Of a stretch of 64,000 bases of DNA, positions 9,310 to 16,919 are shown piece after piece. The notes below the pieces were generated by a model that saw only the letters and a list, made by a program, of their open reading frames with translations, made no database searches and was not told the DNA's origin. The stretch comes from Streptomyces fructofermentans (GTDB lineage Bacteria > Actinomycetota > Actinomycetes > Streptomycetales > Streptomycetaceae). Position 1 is the stretch's first letter, and the number at the start of each line of letters is the position of its first letter. The DNA is taken from positions 75,475 through 139,474 of the forward strand of contig NZ_BMWD01000007.1 of NCBI RefSeq assembly GCF_014651055.1, written 5' to 3'. A program made the translations under genes and the position numbers.

Positions 9310-10395
9310 GTGCAAGAGGACGAGAAGGGACTCGGAAGCGCGCTCTACGCGCTGACCGAGACGGAGCACGGTCATGTCTGGGGCGTCTGCGCCGAAGTGG
9401 AGGGGCTGTTCGGAGAGCCCCGGCGCGGTACGTACGAGCTGTTCGGCTGGGTTCCGGAGGGATCCGGGGTGCCCGCCTGGGCCGGCAGCAGGGTGTGGCT
9501 GGTGCCTGAGGAAGAGGCGTTCGAGGCCTGGCTGCTGGAGGACGCGGAGAGTTTGGGGCAGCCCTCCGGGACGGACAGTCTGGTGCTCACCGGCCTGGAC
9601 GACCACGAGGGTCCGCCCGAGGGGTACCGAGGCCCCGTTCGCGTGCACGACGGGCATCGCCGGCTGGGCTCCTGCCGGGAATTCACCCGCATCCTGCCGC
9701 CTGACCGGATGCCTGCACCCATCGTCCTGCGAGGGCTCGCGCAGAGTGATCAGCTCAGAGCGGCCTTGGCGGAGGGCACCCGGCGGGCGCTGGACCTGGA
9801 CGAGGCCGCGCTGGAGATACGGGACGGCCGGGGCGAACCGCTCACCGATCGGCTGCTGCAGGCCACGATCAGCGGCTGGCGCCCATCCTCCTACGGGGCG
9901 GACCTGATCGACCTTGAGCTCGACGGAGGCCGCTTCACACCGGTCCCCGAATACGCTCGGCCGATCTGGGAGAGGTGGCTCGCCGGGCCACCGACCGCCG
10001 TGAACGCCTGGGCCGACCTCGACACCCGCCGCCGCGGGGCCTGGCACGACCTTGTGAGAGACCGGGCCTTTCGGCGAACCCGCCGTGACCGGCCGGCCGG
10101 CCACGTCCACGAACTCGACGGCCGGTACATCACCGACGAACCGGCTCTCCATCTGGCGATCGGCGAGGCGGTCAACGGACCCGGCGGCTACTTCGGCGGC
10201 TGCCTCTCCGCCGTCACCGACTGCCTGCGGGGCAACTTCGGCTACACCGCCCCCGGCGCCCTTTTCTGGCGGGACGCCGCGACCGCGCGCGAGCACCTGT
10301 CCCGCACCCTTACTCCGGACGGCCGGCCCTACGACCTGTTCACCGCAGTCCTTGAAACCCTGGCCGAGGGTGGCATGGACGTCACCCTGGCATGA
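9310..10395 (+). CDS. Barstar-domain (RNase inhibitor-like) protein
   Basis: A 361-residue protein. The C-terminal 95 residues form a barstar fold: HVHELDGRYITDEPALHLAI, then the AVNGPGGYFGGCLSAVTDCL signature and a final helix before MDVTLA. Barstar inhibits barnase-type secreted ribonucleases, so this is likely a cytoplasmic immunity or RNase-control protein. The first 260 residues are not recognised; they contain a Trp/Glu-rich beta-type segment (TYELFGWVPEGSG, RVWLVPEEE). The GTG at 9310 is the start. No barnase-like RNase is visible in the window, so it appears orphaned. Barstar call confident, N-terminal role unknown. Confidence 0.8.
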   Translation: MQEDEKGLGSALYALTETEHGHVWGVCAEVEGLFGEPRRGTYELFGWVPEGSGVPAWAGSRVWLVPEEEAFEAWLLEDAESLGQPSGTDSLVLTGLDDHEGPPEGYRGPVRVHDGHRRLGSCREFTRILPPDRMPAPIVLRGLAQSDQLRAALAEGTRRALDLDEAALEIRDGRGEPLTDRLLQATISGWRPSSYGADLIDLELDGGRFTPVPEYARPIWERWLAGPPTAVNAWADLDTRRRGAWHDLVRDRAFRRTRRDRPAGHVHELDGRYITDEPALHLAIGEAVNGPGGYFGGCLSAVTDCLRGNFGYTAPGALFWRDAATAREHLSRTLTPDGRPYDLFTAVLETLAEGGMDVTLA

Positions 10396-10604
10396 GCCGC
10401 TGTCCGATCGGTACCTTCGCCCTGCCCTTCCCCTACGCCCCCTGGGGCCTGTTCCGCGAAGGCCGCCGGTTCGCGGACTCCGTGGTGCCCAACTGGGCGC
10501 AGAGCGCGGCTCAGTCGGCCCGGAGTTCATCTCCGACTGCCTGGATCCACGGATCAGGCGCGGTCGCGCGTCATGCCGAAGCGAAATGCGCAGGCGGCGA
10601 CTGA
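10392..10604 (+). CDS. Small ORF coupled to the barstar gene
   Basis: A 70-codon frame whose ATG overlaps the barstar stop (ATGA). Its first 45 codons have Streptomyces-like GC bias at the third base, but the bias is lost after SAAQSAR. Another frame continues more plausibly (GPEFISDCLDP), suggesting a frameshifted remnant rather than a working gene. No family recognised. Confidence 0.25.
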   Translation: MSRCPIGTFALPFPYAPWGLFREGRRFADSVVPNWAQSAAQSARSSSPTAWIHGSGAVARHAEAKCAGGD

Positions 10605-10647
10605 GTGCTCCAGTTGGCGAACGGCGCCAACTGGAGCGCTCGGTCGC
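10597..10647. repeat. Long hairpin, 23-bp stem
   Basis: An inverted repeat pairs 10597-10619 with 10625-10647 around a 5-base AACGG loop. The inner 13 bp (GCTCCAGTTGGCG) are perfect and the outer part continues with only two G-U type mismatches. There is no U-tract after it. It could be a terminator for the coupled ORF, a structured RNA, or the end of a decayed mobile element. Confidence 0.8.
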
Positions 10648-10724
10648 ATCCGAAATGGCGCGCCGCCGATCGCCGCACCGCAGTGCCCGATGACCGCGAC
10701 CGACCGCTCCCTCAGGGGCCCGCC

Positions 10725-11087
10725 GTGCAGAAGACCGTCCTCGTTCCCTACGCCCACCTGACCCAAGAGCACCACGACCGCCACGTCCTGACCAGTACCG
10801 TCGATGTCTTCGGCGCCGCCCACTGGCTGCCTGCCGAACGCGCTCCCCGGTCCGGCGGCCGTATCCGGGTGGGGCACATCGACGAGCACCCGGTGGGAAT
10901 CCGCTGCTGGAGCGGATTCCCAGCGTTGGAAGGCTTCACGGCGGCTCGGGCATCGATCGGCTGGAGATCCGCGAGCCCGCAGCAACCGGCTTCGCCCGCT
11001 TCGGAGTGGAGCCGTCGGATGGCGGACACGGCCGCGGTGACGCTTGCGGTGAGGCCGAGCGGCTTCGGCATCGGTCATGCCCTTGAC
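10725..11087 (+). pseudogene. Frameshifted coding remnant, family unknown
   Basis: From a GTG at 10725 (VQKTVLVPYAHLTQEHHDRH, TVDVFGAAHWLPAERAP, GGRIRVGHIDEHPVGIRCW) the third-base GC bias is strong until about 10935. It then passes to another frame that reads GGSGIDRLEIREPAATGFARFGVEP and stops near 11087. Two coding-like frames joined by a shift suggest one broken gene of about 120 codons. I do not recognise the family, and the call rests on base usage only. Confidence 0.3.
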
Positions 11088-11264
11088 CGTGGTGAACGCC
11101 GGCCGGACTCCAGCCCCGTTCGGTCGCTGCCGGGACGGTCGGGGCGCTTGGGACGGTACGGGGGGACGGGTGTCCGCGGCGGTGCCGGGCGTAGGCTCCT
11201 TCCGTACGTACCCGTGCAGCCCGCGGTCGCCCCCCGCGGCAGGCCTTGGAGTCGAGAAGTGCCC

Positions 11265-11372
11265 ATGTCCAGGCGGCCCGTGGCCGTGTCCGCGCCGGCG
11301 CTCGCGGCGTGCTCCCGCCGGTCCCACGAGGGCCCGGCATCCGCACCGGCGGAACAGGCGGTGGGGGCGTGA
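11265..11372 (+). CDS. Putative short lipoprotein-like ORF upstream of amidotransferase
   Basis: A 35-codon frame reads MSRRPVAVSAPALAACSRRS and ends in a TGA that overlaps the GTG of the next gene (GTGA). The LAAC at residues 13-16 looks like a lipobox, but the peptide after it is only 19 residues. It may be a truncated lipoprotein or a leader that couples translation into the amidotransferase. Low confidence that it is a functional gene. Confidence 0.25.
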   Translation: MSRRPVAVSAPALAACSRRSHEGPASAPAEQAVGA

Positions 11373-12124
11373 CGGCCGGGACGCGGACCCGGACCCGGCA
11401 CCGTGTCCTCGCGGTCCGCAACGCCGCGCGCAGCGGGCCCGGCCGCCTGCCCGCGTGGCTCGGGGCCGAGGGCATCGACGTGCTGGAGGTCGCGGGAGCC
11501 GACGCGCCGGACCGCGCGGACGGCTTCGCCGGGGTGCTCCTCCTCGGCGGCGGGCTCCTCCCGGACGACGACACCAGTGCCCCCTGGCTGCCGTCCCAGC
11601 GGGCCCTGGCTCTGCGGGCCGTCGAGGACGCCGTACCGCTGCTCGGCATCTGCCTGGGCGCGCAGGTGCTGGCGCTCGCGGCAGGCGGCTCGGTACGGGG
11701 TGCCCACGGAGAGCCCGAGCGGGGCAGTTGCACGGTAGACCTGCGGGCCGAGGCCGCGACCGACCCTCTCTTCCGGGACCTGCCCAGCCGCTTTCCCGTG
11801 ATCCAGAACCACCGGGACCAGATCACGGCGCTGCCGCCCGGCGCCGTCCATCTGGCGGGGAGCGACGCGTGCCCCGTCCAGGCGTTCCGGCTGGGCGCCC
11901 GTGCCTGGGGCGTCCAGTTCCACCCCGAGGCGGGTGCGGAACGGCTGAGCCGCTGGGACGAGGCCGCTCTCGCAGACGAGGGCGTCGACCTGGCGGGGCT
12001 CAGGGCCCGCGCCGAGGCCGTGGAGCCCGAGTCGGCCCGCGCCGCCCGGCGCCTGGTGGCGGGGTTCGCCGCGGTGGTCCGCGAGCGTGCCGCATCCCGC
12101 GCGGTGCCCGCCGTGCGCCCCTGA
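11369..12124 (+). CDS. Class I glutamine amidotransferase-like protein
   Basis: A 251-residue cytoplasmic protein of the type 1 glutamine amidotransferase superfamily, resembling the GMP-synthase glutaminase half. The nucleophile is Cys95 in LLGICLGAQV, and the His185/Glu187 pair lies in GVQFHPE. An NHRDQITALPPGA segment matches the family's substrate-proximal loop. These enzymes hydrolyse glutamine and pass ammonia to a partner, or cleave gamma-glutamyl compounds when free-standing. No synthetase domain is attached and no partner is adjacent. The GTG at 11369 follows a GGTGGGGG stretch and overlaps the preceding short frame. Confidence 0.85.
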   Translation: MTAGTRTRTRHRVLAVRNAARSGPGRLPAWLGAEGIDVLEVAGADAPDRADGFAGVLLLGGGLLPDDDTSAPWLPSQRALALRAVEDAVPLLGICLGAQVLALAAGGSVRGAHGEPERGSCTVDLRAEAATDPLFRDLPSRFPVIQNHRDQITALPPGAVHLAGSDACPVQAFRLGARAWGVQFHPEAGAERLSRWDEAALADEGVDLAGLRARAEAVEPESARAARRLVAGFAAVVRERAASRAVPAVRP

Positions 12125-12371
12125 CCCGCATACCGGCCCGGGTGCCGACCGCCGACGATGCCGGGCCGCCCGTCGTCCCGCGCCCACGCGGACCGCGCGG
12201 CGACCGTCGCGTCGCGCCGGCGGACGGCAGGGGTGCGCCGGGTGGTCCGGCAGCCAGGCCGGCTCCCGACGCCGACCGGGGGCGACACGGTGAGGCGGCC
12301 CGATGGGGACGCCGTGAGGCGCGTTCGAAACGCGGTGGAGTCGGGCCCGCCCGGCTGGTTATGGTCGCCGG

Positions 12372-12731
12372 ATGAGCACTCGTACCTTCCGTATCACCGT
12401 CCGTGGTGTCTTCCACGGCCTCGGTGCCGATCAGCGGGCCGCGCTGCTGGCCGACGCCGCCGAGCACGACGTCCTGCGCGCCGCCTTCACGCCCGAGGGG
12501 CACCTCAGCTACGACATCGCGGCACGGCCCGCCTTCACCTTCCGGTTCCTGGACTCCGGGGACGCGGAGGAGGACATCCTCGACGCCGCCGAGCGCGCCG
12601 AGGAGGCGGCCAGGGCCTGGCTGACGGAGCGCGGGTACGGCTTCAAGAACCTCCGGTCCACGGCGGAGGACCTCTCGCAGGCGCCCCTGGGCAAGCGCGG
12701 GCGGCGCGAGGCGGCCCGGAAGTTCGACTGA
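12372..12731 (+). CDS. DUF6204 family protein
   Basis: A 119-residue cytoplasmic protein matching the small actinobacterial DUF6204 family: it opens with TFRITVRGVFHGL and contains FTPEGHLSYDIAARPAFTFRF and ERGYGFKNLRSTAEDLS. It appears to be a compact alpha/beta protein without cysteines or membrane segments. The function is unknown. It is preceded by 247 bases without a gene and converges on the HEAT-like gene. Confidence 0.8.
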   Translation: MSTRTFRITVRGVFHGLGADQRAALLADAAEHDVLRAAFTPEGHLSYDIAARPAFTFRFLDSGDAEEDILDAAERAEEAARAWLTERGYGFKNLRSTAEDLSQAPLGKRGRREAARKFD

Positions 12732-12759
12732 CGGGCCGCGCGGCCGGCTCCGGCCCGGT

Positions 12760-13314
12760 TCAGCAGGGCTGCCTGCCGAGCGTGCGCGCGAGTTCCGTCG
12801 TGGCGTGCGCGATCTCGGTGTCGTCCTCCGACATCAGGACGTCGATCGCGTCCTGGCGGGCGTGGACGGCCTCGCGGGCCGCGCGCTCCCAGGCGGCGGG
12901 GTTCTCACGGTGGTTGAGCAGCTTCGGGTACGCGTCCGCGATGCTCTCCCACTGCCGGGTGTCGGCGATGTTCTTGAGCAGCAGCAGGATCTGCGGACGG
13001 CAGGTCACCTGGGGCAGCTGCGCCAGCTCCCAGAGGAACGGGACCGTGGCGGCGGTCGCCTGCTCCACGACGAAGCCGTACTGGCAGATACGTTCACGCA
13101 GGTCCTTCAGAGCCGTCGCCGCCGTCTCCGCGCTGCCCCAGGCCACGCTGCTCAGAAGCAGCGGGATGGCGGTCGCGGAACCGGTGGAGTCGCGCATCTC
13201 GCTCCAGGAGACACGGCCCATCGCGGTGAGCGGCGTGATCGTCGCCATCCCCGTCGAGGGCTCCTGACGCCCTCGGTGCCCGGCCCTCGGCTGTTCCGGC
13301 GGAACGCTATGCAT
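12760..13314 (-). CDS. HEAT-like helical repeat protein
   Basis: A protein of about 184 residues, almost entirely helical after residue 25. LRERICQYGFVVEQATAATVPFLWELAQL and PQILLLLKNIADTRQWESIADAYP match the HEAT-type repeats common in actinobacterial hypothetical and immunity-like proteins. I chose the ATG at 13314 because a GGAAGGG site lies 10 bases upstream; an internal ATG at 13248 (MATITPLTAMG) is a fair alternative with an AGGAG site 12 bases away. It probably mediates protein contacts; no partner can be named. Confidence 0.65.
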   Translation of the reverse strand: MHSVPPEQPRAGHRGRQEPSTGMATITPLTAMGRVSWSEMRDSTGSATAIPLLLSSVAWGSAETAATALKDLRERICQYGFVVEQATAATVPFLWELAQLPQVTCRPQILLLLKNIADTRQWESIADAYPKLLNHRENPAAWERAAREAVHARQDAIDVLMSEDDTEIAHATTELARTLGRQPC

Positions 13315-13794
13315 GGCGTGATGCCCTTCCGGCGTGTCGTATCGGTTGGACGGCGGGACCGCCCCGGTGGTCCGCGTGGTCGTCCCCTCCCGTGCGTCCG
13401 GTCCGGCTCGCACCGGACGGATCATGTGCGGACGGATCGCGGCGTGCCGGAGGCGACGAGGCCGGAAGCGACCGGACCGTGCCGGTCCGGGCCGCGATGC
13501 CGGTGAAGCCGTCCCGGTCACCCTTCGGCGGTGCCGCTGCCCGCGGCGAGGAGAGTTCCGGACGCGCAGGTGACAACACGTCATCTCCCTGATGTGGCGT
13601 CAGGACGCGATGCCCTGGCTGGGGTTGTCGGCGCTGGAGTTAGTATCCACGCTGAACGCCGCCGCGTGCAATTGCACGGGAAATTGCGTGAAGTTTGGCT
13701 GAAGCGGGTAGGGCGGACACAGCGTCGCGAGTCTGCGCGGCACCGAGTTCACGGTGCGGCGCACGGTGAGGACGGGAACAGTGAGGAGAACGCG
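13315..13794. other. Intergenic region upstream of DUF397/XRE pair
   Basis: A divergent gap of 480 bases with no convincing gene. Frames through it have poor codon bias. Its notable element is the 14-bp palindrome described separately, in an AT-richer stretch (13640-13700) that probably holds the promoter of the DUF397 gene. Confidence 0.5.
13665..13678. promoter_or_regulatory. Palindromic operator candidate for the XRE regulator
   Basis: A perfect 14-bp palindrome, CGTGCAATTGCACG, is followed at once by a matching half-site (GGAAATTGCGTG). It lies about 120 bp upstream of the DUF397 start. Position and symmetry suggest the binding site of the adjacent XRE-family regulator. Confidence 0.5.
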
Positions 13795-14022
13795 GTGCCA
13801 CAGGTGGAGAACGGGATCCAGGCCAGTTCGCTGCGCGCCAGCTGGATCAAGAGCAGGCACAGCACGGCCGAGGGGAACTGTGTGGAGGTCGCCCGGATCG
13901 CCGGCGGCATAGCCGTGCGCAACTCCCGCGACCCGGAGGGGCCGGCGCTCGTCTACACGTCCGCGGAGCTGGCGGCGTTCCTGGCGGGGGCGAAGGACGG
14001 TGAGTTCGACCACCTGCTGTGA
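13795..14022 (+). CDS. DUF397 regulatory partner protein
   Basis: A 75-residue acidic protein of the Streptomyces DUF397 family. It carries the diagnostic WIKSRHSTAEGNCVEVARI segment, then VRNSRDPEGPALVYTSAELAAFLAGAKDGEFDHL. Members are usually encoded beside a WhiJ/XRE regulator and are thought to modulate it during development or antibiotic production. The GTG at 13795 is preceded by a strong GAGGAG site. The XRE gene follows 100 bases downstream, so the two form a natural pair. Confidence 0.92.
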   Translation: MPQVENGIQASSLRASWIKSRHSTAEGNCVEVARIAGGIAVRNSRDPEGPALVYTSAELAAFLAGAKDGEFDHLL

Positions 14023-14122
14023 CGTGGGGCCCAACTCCCCATCCACAGAGGGGGGATGCGGTGCGGCGCTGTCCGGTGCGATACTGTTGCCGTCCTTGTG
14101 CCGGACCGCGGGGGAGTCGAAG

Positions 14123-15043
14123 ATGGTCGCCGAGTCGCCTCGCGTCGCACGGCTCGAATCCTATCTGGAGCGGTCCGAGCCGGCCCCGACCCTGCTGAAG
14201 ATGCTGGTCGGCGTCCAGCTGTCGGGGTTCCGCGAGGACGCCGGCCTCTCCCAGGACCAGGCCGCGCGCTCGCTCGGGTTCAGCGGCGCCAAGCTGTCGC
14301 GCATCGAGTCGGGCAAGGGCCGCAAGCCTCCGACCGAGACCGACGTACGCGCGCTGCTGGAGCTGTACGACACCGACGCGTACGAGGGCTCGGTGCTCCT
14401 CAAACTCCTCCAGCGGGCCAACGAGCCAGGCTGGTGGCAGCGTTACGACAAGCGCCTGATGCCCGAGTGGTTCGAGCGGCTGGTCGGACTCCAGGAAGCG
14501 GCCGCCGCGATCCGGACCTTCGAGATCCAGTACGTGCCGGGTCTCCTGCAGACGGCTGCCTACACCAGGGCCGTCGTGGAGCGCGGCCTGCCGAACGCGC
14601 CGTCCAACGAGGTGCAGCGCCGGGTTGAACTACGGCTGCGCCGAGCCCAGTTGCTGAACCGGGCGGACTCCCCGCAACTGTGGGCCGTCATCGACGAGTC
14701 CGTCCTGCTGAGGGTGCTGGGCAGCAAGGAGGCGATGCGCGAACAGCTCGCCCACCTGGTCGACATGGCCGAGCGGCCGCACGTGATCCTCCAGATCGTG
14801 CCCCTGGACGTCACCAACGCCTCGGCGCCCGCCATACCGATCACGTATCTGCGCTTCGGCGGACTCGACCTCCCGGACATCGTCTACCTGGAGCACATCA
14901 GGAGCGCCCACTTCCTGGAGGACCGCGACGAGACCGAGGAGTACCGGCACACACTCGACCGGCTGGCCGACGAGGCCCTCAAGCCGCGTGACTCCCTGGA
15001 ACTCCTGCGGAGCACGATGGAGCAGCGTTACCCGGCCGTGTGA
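14123..15043 (+). CDS. XRE-family regulator with DUF5753 domain (WhiJ-like)
   Basis: A 306-residue DNA-binding regulator. The Cro/C1 helix-turn-helix lies at about 30-90 (FREDAGLSQDQAARSLGFSG, then AKLSRIESGKG). The C-terminal DUF5753 sensor region (about 105-290) has the family's YVPGLLQTAAYTRAVVERGL, LWAVIDESVLLR and PHVILQIVPLD. The ATG at 14123 follows a GGGGGAG site. It pairs with the DUF397 gene as in WhiJ-type loci, where such regulators restrain development until the partner relieves them; that role is inferred here. Its 3' end overlaps the converging 97-codon gene by 16 bases. Confidence 0.93.
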   Translation: MVAESPRVARLESYLERSEPAPTLLKMLVGVQLSGFREDAGLSQDQAARSLGFSGAKLSRIESGKGRKPPTETDVRALLELYDTDAYEGSVLLKLLQRANEPGWWQRYDKRLMPEWFERLVGLQEAAAAIRTFEIQYVPGLLQTAAYTRAVVERGLPNAPSNEVQRRVELRLRRAQLLNRADSPQLWAVIDESVLLRVLGSKEAMREQLAHLVDMAERPHVILQIVPLDVTNASAPAIPITYLRFGGLDLPDIVYLEHIRSAHFLEDRDETEEYRHTLDRLADEALKPRDSLELLRSTMEQRYPAV

Positions 15044-15321
15044 TCACGCGACGCGGTCGTGATCTCCGCGGGGTGCGCAACGAACACGCTCAGCCGGCGG
15101 ACGGTCGGGTGCGACAGGCGTCCGCAGAACGTGTCGATCCGGACAAGCTCCTTGTCGTACGGCTCGTTCCCGGCGCGCAGGTCGCGGAGGCGGGCGTGGA
15201 ACTCCGACTCGTCGCGAGTCTCGAACACCACTGCCCAATAACCCTTGTCCGGAGCGGTGCGAGCGGCAGCGCGCGCCCGTGCGTCCCGCTGCTTGCGCTT
15301 CCTCTTCCCCTGTCCCGGCAT
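15028..15321 (-). CDS. Small basic protein of unknown function
   Basis: A 97-residue protein with a very basic N-terminus (PGQGKRKRKQRDARARAAAR) and a compact second half (GYWAVVFETRDESEFHARLRDLRAG, then VRIDTFCGRLSHPTVRRLSVFVAHP). I do not recognise the family. The ATG at 15321 was chosen because conserved-looking sequence begins there and the upstream extension has poor coding bias. Its end overlaps the XRE gene on the opposite strand by 16 bases. Confidence 0.6.
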   Translation of the reverse strand: MPGQGKRKRKQRDARARAAARTAPDKGYWAVVFETRDESEFHARLRDLRAGNEPYDKELVRIDTFCGRLSHPTVRRLSVFVAHPAEITTASRDHTAG

Positions 15322-15474
15322 CGGACCAGCATCACCGTCCCGACCTGCCGGGGCAAGGCCGTATCTCCCGGTCGGTGGACTCGGGAGACGCTCGCCTGAC
15401 GGACGGGCCCGGACGGGGTGCCGCCCGGACCGACGGCACACTGTCGAGCCCGCGCCCGACAGTGGCGACCGATC

Positions 15475-16293
15475 TCAGCGAAGCCGGCCGAGACCGCCGA
15501 ACTCGATCCACTCCTGGGTGAGTTGGCGGGTGTGGACCTCGGTGTCGGGGCGCCAGGTGGAGACCTCCACCAGTCCCGGCTCGATGATCTCCATACCGGC
15601 GAACAGCTCCGCGACGTCCTTCTCCTGCCGCACACGGCCCCAGTGCCCCTGGGTCGCCCGGTCCATGAAGTCGGTGACGAACTCACGGACTTCGGGGTCC
15701 TCGCTGACCAGTTGGCAGATCACCATGAAGCTGCCGGGCGCGAGCCGCTCGGACACGCGCCGGATCACGGCCTGCGGGCCGTCGGTCTCGCTGTCGGGGA
15801 TGCAGTGGAAGACCGAGTTGAAGAGGGCGGCGACCGGCTGCGAGAAGTCGATCAGGCGCTCGGTGTCGGGGTGGGAGAAGATCGCGTCGGTGTCCCGCAG
15901 ATCCGCGTGGATGACCGCCGTACGCTCGTTCTGTTCGAGCAGTGCCCGGCCGTGGACCAGCACCATGGGGTCGTTGTCGGCGTAGATGACGCGCGAGTCG
16001 GGGTCGATGGCCTGGGCGACCTGGTGCACGTTGTTCTGTGTCGGCAGGCCGGATCCGTGGTCGAGGAACTGCCGGATGCCGTAGTCCGTCGCCAGGGTCC
16101 CGACGACCCGCTGGAGGAAGCGCCGGTTGTTGAGCGCCAGGCGGCGGGTGCTCGGGACGACCTTGTCGAGCTCCTCGCAGGCCGCACGGTCCGCCGCGTA
16201 GTTGTCCTTGCCGCCGAGGTAGTGGTCGTACATGCGGGCGGCGGTCGGCACGGTGGCGTCGATCTTCTTGGACAGAGGCCTGTCGGTGTGCAT
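15475..16293 (-). CDS. SAM-dependent methyltransferase, DUF574 (PF04672) family
   Basis: A 272-residue member of the S-adenosyl methyltransferase family that is strongly expanded in Streptomyces. Family markers are PTAARMYDHYLGGKDNYAADR at the N-terminus, the SAM-binding FLDHGSGLPTQNNVHQVAQ and RVIYADNDPMVLVHGRALL. The DUF397/XRE/DUF574 trio often occurs near developmental loci. The substrate is unknown. The ATG at 16293 lies just after a GGGGGAAC site. Family identity is secure. Confidence 0.93.
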   Translation of the reverse strand: MHTDRPLSKKIDATVPTAARMYDHYLGGKDNYAADRAACEELDKVVPSTRRLALNNRRFLQRVVGTLATDYGIRQFLDHGSGLPTQNNVHQVAQAIDPDSRVIYADNDPMVLVHGRALLEQNERTAVIHADLRDTDAIFSHPDTERLIDFSQPVAALFNSVFHCIPDSETDGPQAVIRRVSERLAPGSFMVICQLVSEDPEVREFVTDFMDRATQGHWGRVRQEKDVAELFAGMEIIEPGLVEVSTWRPDTEVHTRQLTQEWIEFGGLGRLR

Positions 16294-16618
16294 GGTTCCC
16301 CCAGCTCGATCGGCGCCTACTGCGTGCTTAACGGGAACTACATCTTAGGGAGTTGGCGTTTGCGCCTGCCAGCCCGTCAGGAAACCGGCCCTTTCGAATG
16401 AACCGGAGGACCCCCCGACCGGACCCGCGTCCGGGAGGGCCCGCGGCTCCGGGTGCCGCGGGGGCCGCAGGGTCCTTCGGGTCCCGGCACCCGTGATCCG
16501 GCCGTCCGGGACCGCATCCGGACCGCCCTGACGGCATCGCCCGGTCCCGCCCGGTGGGGCGCCGGGCGGAAAACTGGTTCGACACGGGTCGAACGTAGCG
16601 TAGAGTTCGGACTACCGA
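16294..16618. other. Intergenic region before tRNA-fMet
   Basis: A gap of 325 bases with no gene that I can support. It must hold the methyltransferase promoter (AT-richer near 16318-16360) and the tRNA promoter just upstream of 16619; TAGAGT around 16601-16606 is a plausible -10. Confidence 0.4.
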
Positions 16619-16694
<76 letters not shown>

Positions 16695-16705
16695 CGAAGG
16701 AACAT

Positions 16706-16733
16706 CGGGCCCGGCGCCATCGCGCCGGGCCCG
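16706..16733 (+). terminator. Terminator hairpin after tRNA-fMet
   Basis: A perfect 12-bp stem (16706-16717 with 16722-16733, arm CGGGCCCGGCGC) with a CATC tetraloop begins 13 bases past the tRNA. Confidence 0.75.
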
Positions 16734-16919
16734 GTGCCGTTCCGTGGGGCCGCCGCTCCCGGCGCGGTCCCCGCACGGCTCCCGGTCCCGCCCGCCCGGC
16801 CCCGGTCGGATCTCCCCGTCGCACCCCGTCCCGGTCCGGCCGGCCCGCGCTCCGGGGCGACCGGAATCGGGCGAACGAAACCGGCCGAGACCGGACGCAA
16901 TCCGACCGGACGGGTGGGC

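Larger units (their letters stand above)
10396..11264. other. Degraded interval without an intact gene
   Basis: About 870 bases between the barstar gene and the amidotransferase unit lack a convincing intact gene. The stretch holds the small coupled ORF, a 23-bp hairpin and a frameshifted coding remnant, listed separately. The long frames on the minus strand have poor third-base bias and look like shadows. Confidence 0.5.

Noticed and set aside
10936..12288. Long minus-strand frames opposite the amidotransferase
   Set aside because: Ser/Arg/Pro-rich with no domain; the plus strand carries the catalytic Cys-His-Glu of a class I amidotransferase.
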